Origin: an uncultured Cocleimonas sp.
Lineage (GTDB): Bacteria; Pseudomonadota; Gammaproteobacteria; Thiotrichales; Thiotrichaceae
Length of the DNA: 38,187 nucleotides
Direction: 5' to 3'
Assembly: GCF_947495625.1 (NCBI RefSeq)
Contig: NZ_CANLZW010000043.1
Location: 1 to 38,187, forward strand
The position numbers and the translations under genes were made by a program. Of this stretch, positions 1-7,992 are shown one piece after another. Under the pieces are notes generated by a model, which searched no databases, was not told where the DNA came from, and was given only the letters and a program-made list of their open reading frames with translations. Every line of letters begins with the position of its first letter. Position 1 is the stretch's first letter.

Positions 1-26
1 CTTGAGGCTAGAGCCTTGAACCTCTT

Positions 27-45
27 CCACGTCCTAAGGACGTGG
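27..45. repeat. Perfect hairpin CCACGTCC-TAA-GGACGTGG
   Basis: An 8-bp perfect stem with a TAA loop. A matching hairpin with one compensated base pair (C-G changed to T-A) lies at the other end of the window (38128-38146). Hairpins of this style occur at ends of IS200/IS605-type elements, but they also serve as terminators. No transposase or tnpB is visible here, so the assignment is open. Confidence 0.5.
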
Positions 46-292
46 TTCTTATGTGTAATAGAATTTATGCAGAGCTAAGCACTTTTTTAAGCCAGATTGC
101 GGTTCTCATAAAACAATAAATTATTTCATTCACCGAATGTAATATTCGTTTTTATATTCTTGTTTTCTCTTTTTATATCTTCTTAAATTTCTCTAATAGT
201 CTCACTTTATTTACATCTCTAAGCTAGTTTTAATGCAAAAAAATGTATTGTATATTATGTGTTTTTAACCAAAAGTAAAATTGAACACAAAA

Positions 293-308
293 TACGTATT
301 ACTACGTA
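293..308 (+). promoter_or_regulatory. Regulator box A with promoter before gfa
   Basis: TACGTA-TTAC-TACGTA. The box ends exactly 23 nt before a -10-like TATACT (332-337), placing its centre near -43 of the predicted start, and no -35 is evident. Five other units in the window have the same arrangement. It is probably the activator site of a FixJ/LuxR-type response regulator. That is inference; the repeated geometry is seen directly. Confidence 0.8.
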
Positions 309-385
309 GTTTAATTTAAGTTATTGTTTTTTATACTATTAATACCCAAATAAACTATCCTTCCTTTTTCAAAAAAATCTATCAA

Positions 386-414
386 TTGACTAGAATGAAT
401 ATTCATTTTATATA
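386..414 (+). promoter_or_regulatory. Second gfa promoter with TetR-type operator
   Basis: TTGACT (386-391) and TATATA (409-414) are spaced 17 bp. The perfect palindrome AATGAATATTCATT (394-407) fills the spacer, which is the classical layout of a TetR-repressed promoter. The same palindrome occurs before the first kinase gene, the flavoprotein gene and the tetR gene. Confidence 0.75.
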
Positions 415-524
415 TTGGCTTATTACTATTTTCGTAAAATAGTACAAGTGAGCAAACGAGGGGAGAAATCATCTTAATGTGTATTTTTTCTAAAATTTTA
501 AAAATGTTTCAAGGAGAAACCGCT

Positions 525-1088
525 ATGAATATTCATCCAGCCATGAACAATGGTATCCAGGCTGCATCAGATAATTTTGCAGGAGGCACTCTTACCTGTC
601 TTTGTGATAGTAATCCTGTGAAAGTGAGCGTCGGAGCACAAACGGCACACAATCATGCCTGCGGTTGTACCCAATGTTGGAAACCTGAAGGAGCGCTATT
701 CTCACAAGTAGCTGTGGTGGGCCGCGATAACGTTAATGTTACGGAAAACGCTAACAAACTATCGATTGTTGATCCTAGTCAGACTATTCAACGCTACGCC
801 TGTAAGGACTGTGGCGCTCATATGTATGGTCGTATTGAGGATACTGGTCATCCATTTTATGGTCTTGATTTTATTCATACCGAGTTATCCGATGACTCTG
901 GTTGGTCACAACCTGAATTTGCCGCATTTGTTTCTTCAGTTATAGAAACTGGCGTAAATCCTGATGATATGGGTGCAATAAGAAGCCGTCTGACTGAAAT
1001 TGGATTACCGACATACGATTGTCTATCACCACCTTTAATGGATGCAATTGCAACGCATACCGCTAAAGCATCTGGCGCTTTGGCATAA
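525..1088 (+). CDS. gfa: Glutathione-dependent formaldehyde-activating enzyme (GFA family)
   Basis: 187 aa from the ATG at 525, chosen because AAGGAGAA lies just upstream; an in-frame ATG at 477 has no such site. GFA proteins bind zinc through cysteines, and this one has the expected clusters: [14 protein letters not shown] and [12 protein letters not shown]. The length is close to the Paracoccus protein. The family is credited with speeding condensation of formaldehyde with glutathione to S-hydroxymethylglutathione, though that catalytic role has been disputed and a glutathione-carrier role proposed. The next gene is gshA, and adhC, fghA and formate dehydrogenase lie further along, so a role in formaldehyde handling is well supported. 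Two tandem promoters, one with regulator box A and one with a TetR operator, precede it. A strong terminator follows. Confidence 0.9.
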   Translation: MNIHPAMNNGIQAASDNFAGGTLTCLCDSNPVKVSVGAQTAHNHACGCTQCWKPEGALFSQVAVVGRDNVNVTENANKLSIVDPSQTIQRYACKDCGAHMYGRIEDTGHPFYGLDFIHTELSDDSGWSQPEFAAFVSSVIETGVNPDDMGAIRSRLTEIGLPTYDCLSPPLMDAIATHTAKASGALA

Positions 1089-1133
1089 ATAACAATTTGA
1101 ATATAAATAATTTTTAACAACTTTGGTGGCTTA

Positions 1134-1168
1134 TGTATTGACTGTTTATCAGTCAATACATCTTTTTT
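1134..1168 (+). terminator. Intrinsic terminator after gfa
   Basis: A perfect 11-bp stem TGTATTGACTG/CAGTCAATACA with loop TTTAT is followed by TCTTTTTTAT. It lies 46 nt after the gfa stop and separates gfa from gshA transcription. Confidence 0.9.
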
Positions 1169-1210
1169 ATAAGTCCTGATTTATTAATAAATATCTTATT
1201 TAATGATACA

Positions 1211-1227
1211 CACCCCCCTACTTTTTA
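1211..1227 (+). repeat. C-rich motif copy 1
   Basis: CACCCCCCTACTTTTTA followed by GCC and a T-rich tract. It lies 91 nt before the gshA start. It is one of eight such copies, all on the plus strand. Confidence 0.8.
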
Positions 1228-1318
1228 GCCTGTTTTTATTTTGAAAAATGTAATTAGAATTTAATCAAAGCCAGCCACTTTTTTTACTGAATATGCATTA
1301 TTACCCCGAGTCTTTTCT

Positions 1319-2848
1319 ATGCAGATAAATATCGATAATTTACCTACTTCATGTTTTACAGGTAACAGAATTGGCCTGGAAAAAGAAGGTCTTAGAACGT
1401 TAAAAGATGGACAACTAACAACAAGCAATCACCCGGAAGTACTTGGCTCAGCACTTACACATCAATCAATCACTACAGATTTTTCTGAGTCACAACTCGA
1501 ACTCGTTACTCCACCTTGCTGGAGTAGTGAAAACGCACTTACCAATTTAGATAAACTACAAACCTTTGTGTATAAAAAGTTACCTGCAGATGAATTGATC
1601 TGGACTGCCAGTATGCCTGGGGAACTAGACAACGAAGATGATATCCGAATTGCAGAATATGGAAGCTCTAAATCAGGCATGATGAAAACGATATATCGCC
1701 GTGGACTAGCACAGCGGTATGGAAAGAAAATGCAACTCATCTCCGGGATACATTTTAATTACTCATTTGCCGATGAAATATGGCCTGTTCTTCGTGAGCT
1801 GGAGAAAAGTAAAGAAGCGTTGCAACACTTCACTTCAGAACGCTATATGTCAACGATTCGAAATATCCAGCGTTATGATTGGTTATTATTGTATTTGTTT
1901 GGCGCATCACCAGCGATTTCCAGCTCTTTTTGTAACAAACAAACATCACTACAAAAATTCAATAGAAATACGCACTTCAATCCTTTCGCCACCTCCCTGC
2001 GTATGAGTGATATTGGTTATACCAATAAATGGCAACCACAAAACCAAAACTTCATAAGCTGCCAGTCATTAGAGTCTTATTTGAACGCTCTGACTGCCGC
2101 GATCAATACACCAAATCTGGAGTATCAACGCATTGGTCTGTATAAAAATAATGAGAGAATTCAATTAAGTACCAATGAATTACAGATTGAAAATGAATAC
2201 TACAGTAGTGTTAGACCGAAACAGATTCCACATAATGGCGAGTCATACCTTGACGCTCTGCAACACAGGGGCGTGAGATATTTGGAGATTCGTTCCATTG
2301 ATATCAACCCATTTAGTGCTTCAGGGCTTGATCTTCAGCAACTTCATTTCACCGAGTTATTTGTAAACTATTGTTTAATCAAAAATAGCAAAACACATAA
2401 TCGACACAATGAAGAAATGAACCGTTCTAACTTAAATCAAACGGCATATTTCGGAAGAAAGCCTGGAATAAAACTTCACACAGAAAACGCTGAAATCCAA
2501 TTACAAGATTGGGCAGAAAAACTATTAGATGAAATGCAGCCAATCGCCGCAAAGCTAGATACAACTCATCGAAATCCAGTGTATAGCAATGCCTTAGCCC
2601 ACTACCGACAAATGATTCTGCATCCGGAATTAACGCCATCAGCGAAGGTTCTTGATGAAATACGGCACAACAAAGAAGGTCACACTGACTTTGTCCTGCG
2701 AAAATCACAAGAACATCATCAAACTCATATCAACAAAACAATGTCAGATGAAGCTCTGGAGTTTCATGAGGCCTTAACAAGACAATCGTATCGCCAATTA
2801 GAAGGTCTTGAACAAAGCACTGAGAAACAGGCACAATCAAACAGTTAG
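1319..2848 (+). CDS. gshA: Glutamate-cysteine ligase (gammaproteobacterial class)
   Basis: 509 aa, a normal length for the E. coli-type GshA. It makes gamma-glutamylcysteine from ATP, glutamate and cysteine, the first committed step of glutathione synthesis, in the cytoplasm. The N-terminal motif IGLEKEGLRT matches the conserved GLExExLR segment of the family. Other typical parts are the HFNYSF segment near residue 145 and RYLEIRSIDINPF near residue 320. There is no clear Shine-Dalgarno before the ATG at 1319. The gene sits between gfa and an AAA+/VWA pair instead of in a housekeeping context. I infer that it is a local supply of glutathione for formaldehyde oxidation. No gshB is seen in the window. 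Confidence 0.93.
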   Translation: MQINIDNLPTSCFTGNRIGLEKEGLRTLKDGQLTTSNHPEVLGSALTHQSITTDFSESQLELVTPPCWSSENALTNLDKLQTFVYKKLPADELIWTASMPGELDNEDDIRIAEYGSSKSGMMKTIYRRGLAQRYGKKMQLISGIHFNYSFADEIWPVLRELEKSKEALQHFTSERYMSTIRNIQRYDWLLLYLFGASPAISSSFCNKQTSLQKFNRNTHFNPFATSLRMSDIGYTNKWQPQNQNFISCQSLESYLNALTAAINTPNLEYQRIGLYKNNERIQLSTNELQIENEYYSSVRPKQIPHNGESYLDALQHRGVRYLEIRSIDINPFSASGLDLQQLHFTELFVNYCLIKNSKTHNRHNEEMNRSNLNQTAYFGRKPGIKLHTENAEIQLQDWAEKLLDEMQPIAAKLDTTHRNPVYSNALAHYRQMILHPELTPSAKVLDEIRHNKEGHTDFVLRKSQEHHQTHINKTMSDEALEFHEALTRQSYRQLEGLEQSTEKQAQSNS

Positions 2849-2984
2849 ATTTTTATTATCACAAACAGCATTATATTTACCGTAACATCATCTAGCGTAT
2901 TCGTTGAAAGCATCACAAGAACCATCACAGGAGCCAATAGACAGAAAGCGCTAGCTGATAATTCTTTCTCAAGTCAGGAGAAGT

Positions 2985-5072
2985 ATGGGTTTTTTCAAAA
3001 ACCTACTGAAAAGATATAGGGAACCACTTAAATTCAAACTCCCTGAAAGTGGTCCCACGTTAACGGCTGTCTCTGGCGGCATGGGTACAACTGAGCTGCT
3101 AATTCGCTTAGAAATGGTCCTCAATGATATCAAATCAAAAAAACCAATCATCGATCATGCCTACGAACTAGCTGGTTTCAGTCACAACTTACAATCACGC
3201 TTACTCTCTGATCTCTCTGATATTTCAGAAACTTCATATGAACATGGTTATGAGTTTTTGACCGTATCTGCTGCTGCTATTTCTAGCATGGAACAGACTC
3301 AGTATGACAAGTGGGTTTACGATATTAAAAGCCTGTTAGCTGATGGTTATGATGACAAGGCTAGCGAACTTATCAGTAAGCATCCCAGTTATATTGAAGC
3401 ACCTCACATTGTTAATTTGAACACCATAAGCGAAAAGCTGGAGAAACTGATTTACAGTATCTATGAAAAAGATATCCCGATCCTGGTCGCAAATGAGGTG
3501 GCGAAACAGTCGTCAGAACTTTCTACAATCAATACAGCTTACACGGATGGTTTTCAAATATATCTACCTGCCAAGATTTCTTATTTCGATAATTATGAAG
3601 ATAATTTCAAACTATTTAAAATCCAGATGTTTCATTTATTAGAACAAATCCAATCTATTAATCCAAATATAATCAATGCATTAGGAGATGGAATTAAAAA
3701 TCATGGAAAGCATTATCTGAAACTCTTTGGTGATATTGAAACGCTAAGAGTAGATCAAACGATTAAGGACAATTTCCCGGGGGTTTGGCGAGATATTGAT
3801 GCTATCAATAATAAAACAGACACCCCCCACCTTATAGGCACTTTTTCTAACGATGCATTAAACACAATTGAAGATAGTCTGCGATTGACCACTAAATACA
3901 TCAACAATCCCCCTGCTCTTCCTGAATTAATTTACCAACCCGTTTTTATACCTGAGCTAACTCGTGAAGCGATGAAGGATGGAAAGGCATCTCCTTTAAA
4001 TGAGGAAAAAGATGAGAATGCCATTGAAGAGGCTATCGCAGATATAAACAATACGAACAATGAATTTAGACAAGAAACAAACCTAACAGACCAAATGCTG
4101 TATGACGATGACGAGCAAGTTAAAGAACAAGACAGTGATAAACAACAGAATATTGAAGATGTTTCCAGTGCTAATCAGGAGCTTGAAAAACCTAAAGCAA
4201 TAAATAAGTTCTACTATAAAGAGTGGGACACCTCTTTAAAAAAATACCGAAAAGATTGGTGTCAGGTTGAAGAAGTGGTATCTGATAACCTTATTGAAAA
4301 CAAACAAATAGAAACTAGTCCTCATTTAAAACATATCGAATCCCGAATTAAAAAAACGCTAGATTTACTGGTTAACGAACAAAAATCCATGCGCTTTCAA
4401 AGCGATGGTGATGACATCGATATTGATGCCTGGGTAGACGCGCGCAGTAATAGAAGTAAAAACGCCGATGACTATCAAAACCTATATATCAGGAATAATA
4501 AAAGTACGCGGAATGTTGCGATTATGTTTGCGGTTGATATAAGCGGTTCGACACGTGGCTGGAAAAATACTGCGATTAAAGAATCGACTTCAGTGTTGTG
4601 TAAAACCCTGGCACGTCTTGAAGATCAATATGCCGTTTACGCTTTCTCTGGCTCTGGACGAAATAACTGTCAGATCTACCCGATAAAAAGTTTTACGGAA
4701 AGTAATAACAACAAGATTCAATCACGGATTTTTTCCATGCAACCACAACAATATACACGTATGGGTGCCGCTATAAGGCATTTAGGAACTGTACTCAGTA
4801 AGACGTCTGCCAAAACCCGAATTTTATTTGTGCTCACTGATGGTAAGCCAGACGATGTGGATAGCTATCGGGGTCAATATGCGATCGAAGACACACGCCG
4901 TGCTTTGAATGAAGCTAAAGCCTTACAATTAAACCCATTCGTTTTAACGTTTGATAAAGAAGGAATGGACTACCTGCCTCATATGCTGGGATCAAACCGT
5001 TACCAGTTAATTTCAGATGTATCACAACTACCCGTCCAAATATCAACCATTTACAAACACCTTACAAGCTAG
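2985..5072 (+). CDS. VWA-domain protein of the NorD/CbbO type
   Basis: 695 aa; AGGAG sits 4 nt before the ATG. The N-terminal two thirds is helical with no recognised motif, followed by an acidic, low-complexity linker around residues 330-400. The last 190 residues form a von Willebrand A domain: the MIDAS motif is complete, with DISGSTRG, the ARMGAA-like TRMGAA threonine and LTDGKPDD. NorD and CbbO proteins of this design work with a MoxR-family ATPase to load metal into, or remodel, a client enzyme. The ATPase gene follows after 9 nt, so the two form a complex-type pair. Neither nitric oxide reductase nor RuBisCO is nearby, so the client is unknown. A degenerate copy of the C-rich motif lies inside the gene at 3821-3846. 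Confidence 0.85.
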   Translation: MGFFKNLLKRYREPLKFKLPESGPTLTAVSGGMGTTELLIRLEMVLNDIKSKKPIIDHAYELAGFSHNLQSRLLSDLSDISETSYEHGYEFLTVSAAAISSMEQTQYDKWVYDIKSLLADGYDDKASELISKHPSYIEAPHIVNLNTISEKLEKLIYSIYEKDIPILVANEVAKQSSELSTINTAYTDGFQIYLPAKISYFDNYEDNFKLFKIQMFHLLEQIQSINPNIINALGDGIKNHGKHYLKLFGDIETLRVDQTIKDNFPGVWRDIDAINNKTDTPHLIGTFSNDALNTIEDSLRLTTKYINNPPALPELIYQPVFIPELTREAMKDGKASPLNEEKDENAIEEAIADINNTNNEFRQETNLTDQMLYDDDEQVKEQDSDKQQNIEDVSSANQELEKPKAINKFYYKEWDTSLKKYRKDWCQVEEVVSDNLIENKQIETSPHLKHIESRIKKTLDLLVNEQKSMRFQSDGDDIDIDAWVDARSNRSKNADDYQNLYIRNNKSTRNVAIMFAVDISGSTRGWKNTAIKESTSVLCKTLARLEDQYAVYAFSGSGRNNCQIYPIKSFTESNNNKIQSRIFSMQPQQYTRMGAAIRHLGTVLSKTSAKTRILFVLTDGKPDDVDSYRGQYAIEDTRRALNEAKALQLNPFVLTFDKEGMDYLPHMLGSNRYQLISDVSQLPVQISTIYKHLTS
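3821..3846 (+). repeat. Possible ninth, degenerate C-rich motif inside the VWA gene
   Basis: CACCCCCCACCTTATAGGCA followed by CTTTTT. It resembles copy 5 (CACCCCCCTACTTTAGGGCA then CTTTTTTT) along its whole length and has the same orientation. It is translated in frame, so it may be chance. Confidence 0.35.
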
Positions 5073-5081
5073 GTTCTAGAT

Positions 5082-5912
5082 ATGACTACCGAAAAGATGA
5101 ATACTGAAACTACTATTATCAACTCTGAAAACTACATCACTGAAGAACCCTATTACTTAGCAACAGGTGATGAAATAGAAGTCTTTAATTCTGCCCTCGC
5201 TGAAAAAATACCGGTGCTGTTAAAAGGTCCAACCGGTTGTGGCAAGACCCGCTTTATGGAATATATGAGCTGGTATAACAAACTGCCATTAATCACCGTA
5301 TCATGTCATGATGATTTAACCACCTCAGATCTGGTAGGTCGCTATCTGATTCAAAACGACACTACGATTTGGCAAGATGGTCCGCTTACAACAGCTGTGA
5401 GAAACGGTTGTATTTGTTATCTGGATGAAGTGGTGGAAGCCCGTAAAGATACCACCGTCGTGATTCATCCTCTGTGTGATGACAGGAGAATCCTACCGTT
5501 AGAAAAACGCGGTGAAATACTCAAAGCAGCACCTGATTTTTTTCTCACTATTTCGTATAACCCGGGTTATCAAAGTGCGGTAAAAGACCTCAAACCCAGC
5601 ACGCGACAACGTTTTCTATCCATCGATTTTAGCTACCCTCCGGAAGATGCCGAAACCCGCATAGTTCACGAAGAAACTGCACTCCCTACAGAAATGGCCC
5701 AACGATTGGTAAAACTTGCTTCGATGACTCGCAATTTAGTCGGTAATGGTTTGGAAGAAGGCGCAAGTACTAGGCTGCTGGTACACACAGCAAAACTGAT
5801 TAATCGGGGCTTTGATCCTAAAATCGCATGCAGATATGGCATCGCTGATGTGCTTTCTGATGATTCGGAAACACTTGGATTACTGCACGATATGATTGAG
5901 ACTCTGTTTTAG
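5082..5912 (+). CDS. MoxR-family AAA+ ATPase (CbbQ/NorQ type)
   Basis: 276 aa. Walker A is GPTGCGKT (about residues 46-53) and Walker B is CICYLDEVVEAR (about residues 109-120). The segment DLTTSDLVGRY and the C-terminal CbbQ-like part (RLVKLASMTRNL, EGASTRLLV) are family traits. Members use ATP to remodel or activate metalloenzymes together with a VWA partner, here the gene 9 nt upstream; translation is probably coupled since the ribosome site is weak. Possible clients in this window are the di-iron XylM-like monooxygenase, MtoX or formate dehydrogenase. This is only inference from context. The family is certain; the subtype (CbbQ versus NorQ) cannot be settled by eye. Confidence 0.9.
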   Translation: MTTEKMNTETTIINSENYITEEPYYLATGDEIEVFNSALAEKIPVLLKGPTGCGKTRFMEYMSWYNKLPLITVSCHDDLTTSDLVGRYLIQNDTTIWQDGPLTTAVRNGCICYLDEVVEARKDTTVVIHPLCDDRRILPLEKRGEILKAAPDFFLTISYNPGYQSAVKDLKPSTRQRFLSIDFSYPPEDAETRIVHEETALPTEMAQRLVKLASMTRNLVGNGLEEGASTRLLVHTAKLINRGFDPKIACRYGIADVLSDDSETLGLLHDMIETLF

Positions 5913-5961
5913 CTAAAGCAGAAAATATAGCTTAGATAGTTTAGGTAATATGGTTTAGATA

Positions 5962-5995
5962 ACGTAGGTAATGGCAATAGAGTCATTACCTACGT
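5962..5995. terminator. Long perfect hairpin between convergent genes
   Basis: A 12-bp perfect stem ACGTAGGTAATG/CATTACCTACGT with a 10-nt loop. It lies between the 3' ends of the AAA+ gene (plus) and the DUF1326 gene (minus). There is no long T-tract, so termination efficiency is uncertain. Confidence 0.6.
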
Positions 5996-6017
5996 AGATT
6001 CGATATTGAACTGTTTA

Positions 6018-6629
6018 TTAGTTAGCAGGACCGTATAGGAATGGTGATGCTAAACCCGCTTTTCCAGAATGTTTCCAGCTGTCGCCGTTGTCATTGTAAT
6101 GAGCATTTACGGACTCACATACGACAATTGGAAAACCTGGTGCTACCTGCAATGGCGGATCAGTCACAATGACATGGCGACCTTCACCGCCTTCCATTGG
6201 CACCATTTCATTTTCACCGACACCATCGATAATTAAATGCTTTTTAGTATCAGTGCTTTCAAATGATATTTTGGCTTTTTTAACGCTTTTTACTTCGCTA
6301 ACCAAACTGGCGATTACACCGAGATGGCCGCCACCTTCACCACTCCAAAGAGCGCTGACAGCATCAAACTGTTCCTGACTCGCTTCTTCATCTACATACA
6401 ATGCCAGATTCCAATTACCATCAGTTAAATTTCCCGGTGAATGCAGCCACACACCTACTTTTATTCCATCGAGTGAAACATCATTGCAGTGACCTTTCTC
6501 AATGTGCCAACCAACCATCGCTTCACAGAATTCTTCTGTAGGAGCCTGCAGTAAAATGCACGGACATATATTGTCGCAATTACACGATTCGAAATAATTC
6601 CCTTCAATTTTCCAATTTTCAATAGCCAT
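6018..6629 (-). CDS. DUF1326 family protein
   Basis: 203 aa, a normal DUF1326 size. The defining cysteine cluster is present near the N-terminus (ESCNCDNICPC, residues 14-24). It is followed by a central GEGGGHLG segment and a C-terminal beta-rich part. There is no signal peptide or membrane segment. DUF1326 proteins are often encoded beside DUF2182 membrane proteins, as here (divergent, starting 156 bp away). The biochemical role is unknown to me. The cysteine cluster suggests metal or thiol chemistry, but that is inference. Regulator box B (6707-6722) sits in the correct orientation to drive this gene, tying it to the methanethiol/monooxygenase regulon. Confidence 0.8.
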   Translation of the reverse strand: MAIENWKIEGNYFESCNCDNICPCILLQAPTEEFCEAMVGWHIEKGHCNDVSLDGIKVGVWLHSPGNLTDGNWNLALYVDEEASQEQFDAVSALWSGEGGGHLGVIASLVSEVKSVKKAKISFESTDTKKHLIIDGVGENEMVPMEGGEGRHVIVTDPPLQVAPGFPIVVCESVNAHYNDNGDSWKHSGKAGLASPFLYGPAN

Positions 6630-6706
6630 AATATTCTGCTCTCTAATGGGGGTTAAGGGTTAAAAATGGGTTAATTCAGTTTAGCTTTTGTGAAGGACGT
6701 GAAAAA

Positions 6707-6722
6707 TACGTATTAATACGTG
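6707..6722 (-). promoter_or_regulatory. Regulator box B with promoter before the DUF1326 gene
   Basis: Read on the minus strand: CACGTA-TTAA-TACGTA, then exactly 23 nt, then TAAACT (6683-6678) as -10. The predicted leader is about 42 nt. In the plus direction no -10 occurs at the same spacing, so the box probably serves the DUF1326 gene; a TATTTA at 6749 could still serve DUF2182. Confidence 0.75.
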
Positions 6723-6784
6723 TATTACTTTTTTCAGAAATAACCCACTATTTAAATTACGATTTTTAATGATTTAACTAAAAC

Positions 6785-7582
6785 ATGCTGACTCAACACA
6801 TAAATACAAATAGTTTAAATCCAAGAGATAAAAAAATAATCTACAGTGGCTTATTTATCGTCGCTAGTGTGGGTTGGTTATATATGTTCTATATGGCTTG
6901 GGCGATGCAGAATATGCACCTCGTAGACATGTGGATGCCACCCGTTGGAAGTGCAAGAACCTGGACTGGCTACGATTTCTTCATGTTGTTTATGATGTGG
7001 TTCACCATGATGATCGCAATGATGACACCCACAGTCGTCCCGATGGTGATGATGTTTACTACCGTAAACAAAGCTAAAAAGAAAAAGCAGCAACCGTATG
7101 CGCCTACCTGGCTTTTTTTATCAGGCTATCTACTTGCATGGGGCTTATTCAGCCTAATCGTTAGCCTCATACAATGGCCATTACATGGCAGTGGTTTACT
7201 CAACCCAATGATGGATAGCCGTAGCTATTTACTCAGTGGCGGCATTCTAATTCTCGCTGGCATTTATCAATTTACATCACTAAAAGATGTCTGTTTGGAT
7301 CAATGCCGAACACCGCTTGGTTTCATTATGACATCATGGAAAGATGGTCGTATTGGCGCATTAAAAATGGGCTTACATCATGGCTTATTTTGTGTCGGCT
7401 GTTGTTGGGCGTTAATGCTGATTTTATTCGCTGTCGGTGTGATGAATATGCTTTGGGTAATTCTAATTACACTGTTTGTATTATTGGAAAAAATACTACC
7501 TATCCCATCAGAATTAATGAGAAAGATTACAGGGATCGCATTAGTGATTTGGGGTGTTTACTGGTTATCGCTTTATAGCTAA
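6785..7582 (+). CDS. DUF2182 integral membrane protein
   Basis: 265 aa with about six to seven hydrophobic helices. Methionine-rich stretches (WFTMMIAMMTPTVVPMVMMF, about residues 75-95) and a cysteine pair in GLHHGLFCVGCCWALM are typical of DUF2182, described as predicted metal-binding membrane proteins. The ATG has no clear Shine-Dalgarno site, so the start is tentative. It is divergent from the DUF1326 gene, a pairing common for these two families. No function is established. Methionine/cysteine/histidine clusters would suit copper or another soft metal, which is inference. Copper-dependent MtoX and Sco proteins in the same window make that worth noting. Confidence 0.82.
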   Translation: MLTQHINTNSLNPRDKKIIYSGLFIVASVGWLYMFYMAWAMQNMHLVDMWMPPVGSARTWTGYDFFMLFMMWFTMMIAMMTPTVVPMVMMFTTVNKAKKKKQQPYAPTWLFLSGYLLAWGLFSLIVSLIQWPLHGSGLLNPMMDSRSYLLSGGILILAGIYQFTSLKDVCLDQCRTPLGFIMTSWKDGRIGALKMGLHHGLFCVGCCWALMLILFAVGVMNMLWVILITLFVLLEKILPIPSELMRKITGIALVIWGVYWLSLYS

Positions 7583-7641
7583 TCAATACAGCTAGTCAAT
7601 ATAGTTAGACAATCCAGATAAATGAATAATCACTAAATGTA

Positions 7642-7660
7642 CACCCCCTACTTTAAGGCC
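7642..7660 (+). repeat. C-rich motif copy 2
   Basis: CACCCCCTACTTTAAGGCC followed by TTTTTTTATT. This copy has five Cs in the run instead of six. Confidence 0.75.
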
Positions 7661-7880
7661 TTTTTTTATTCTATTCCTGTTAAAACCAATATTTATACTT
7701 TCTATAAATTCGTTTCATTAGTGTCATTGATGCATTCCCACTTAATCAAATTGAATACCAAAACTCTATTCTAATAATAATAATATCTGTCTCTATACTC
7801 AACTGAAAAAGTTCTTTTAACCTGAGATATGTAGTTATTGATTCATTAATTGATGAGTGATCAACATGTGCGCACATAAA

Positions 7881-7919
7881 GAAATGAATATTCATTTCAT
7901 TCAATTTCTATTCTATACT
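7881..7919 (+). promoter_or_regulatory. Promoter with TetR-type operator before kinase 1
   Basis: The 18-bp perfect palindrome GAAATGAATATTCATTTC (7881-7898) covers a -35-like TTCATT (7891-7896). TATACT (7914-7919) follows at 17 bp. Repressor binding would block this promoter. Confidence 0.75.
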
Positions 7920-7992
7920 CTGTTTTCTATGGCTTTTAATACTTCGATTTAAAGCAGTCATTGTCCCGCTAAATATTTAAGGAAGAATAATC

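Larger units (their letters stand above)
1..524. other. Intergenic leader region upstream of gfa
   Basis: No gene was found here. The stretch holds a short perfect hairpin near its left edge (27-45), a regulator box (293-308) with its -10 (332-337), and a second promoter (TTGACT at 386-391, TATATA at 409-414) with a TetR-type palindrome between its elements. The rest is AT-rich sequence with no open frame I can support. An ATG at 477 is in frame with gfa but lacks a ribosome binding site. Confidence 0.7.
7583..7992. other. Intergenic region before the first two-component pair
   Basis: No gene was found. It holds C-rich motif copy 2 (7642-7660) and an 18-bp TetR-type palindrome (7881-7898) with a -10 behind it (TATACT at 7914-7919). 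Several T-rich stretches give no open frame of note. Confidence 0.7.

Noticed and set aside
875-1156. Many open frames overlapping real genes on the opposite strand or in other frames
   Set aside because: They lack ribosome sites, have no family motifs and lie wholly or mostly inside well-supported genes.
2985-5912. Assigning the VWA/ATPase pair as RuBisCO activase CbbO/CbbQ or as NorD/NorQ
   Set aside because: No cbbLS or norCB genes are in the window, and the families cannot be split reliably by eye.
5962-5995. TACGTA-like ends of the 12-bp hairpin as a regulator box
   Set aside because: The half-sites form a stem between convergent gene ends, without the 10-bp period or a promoter.
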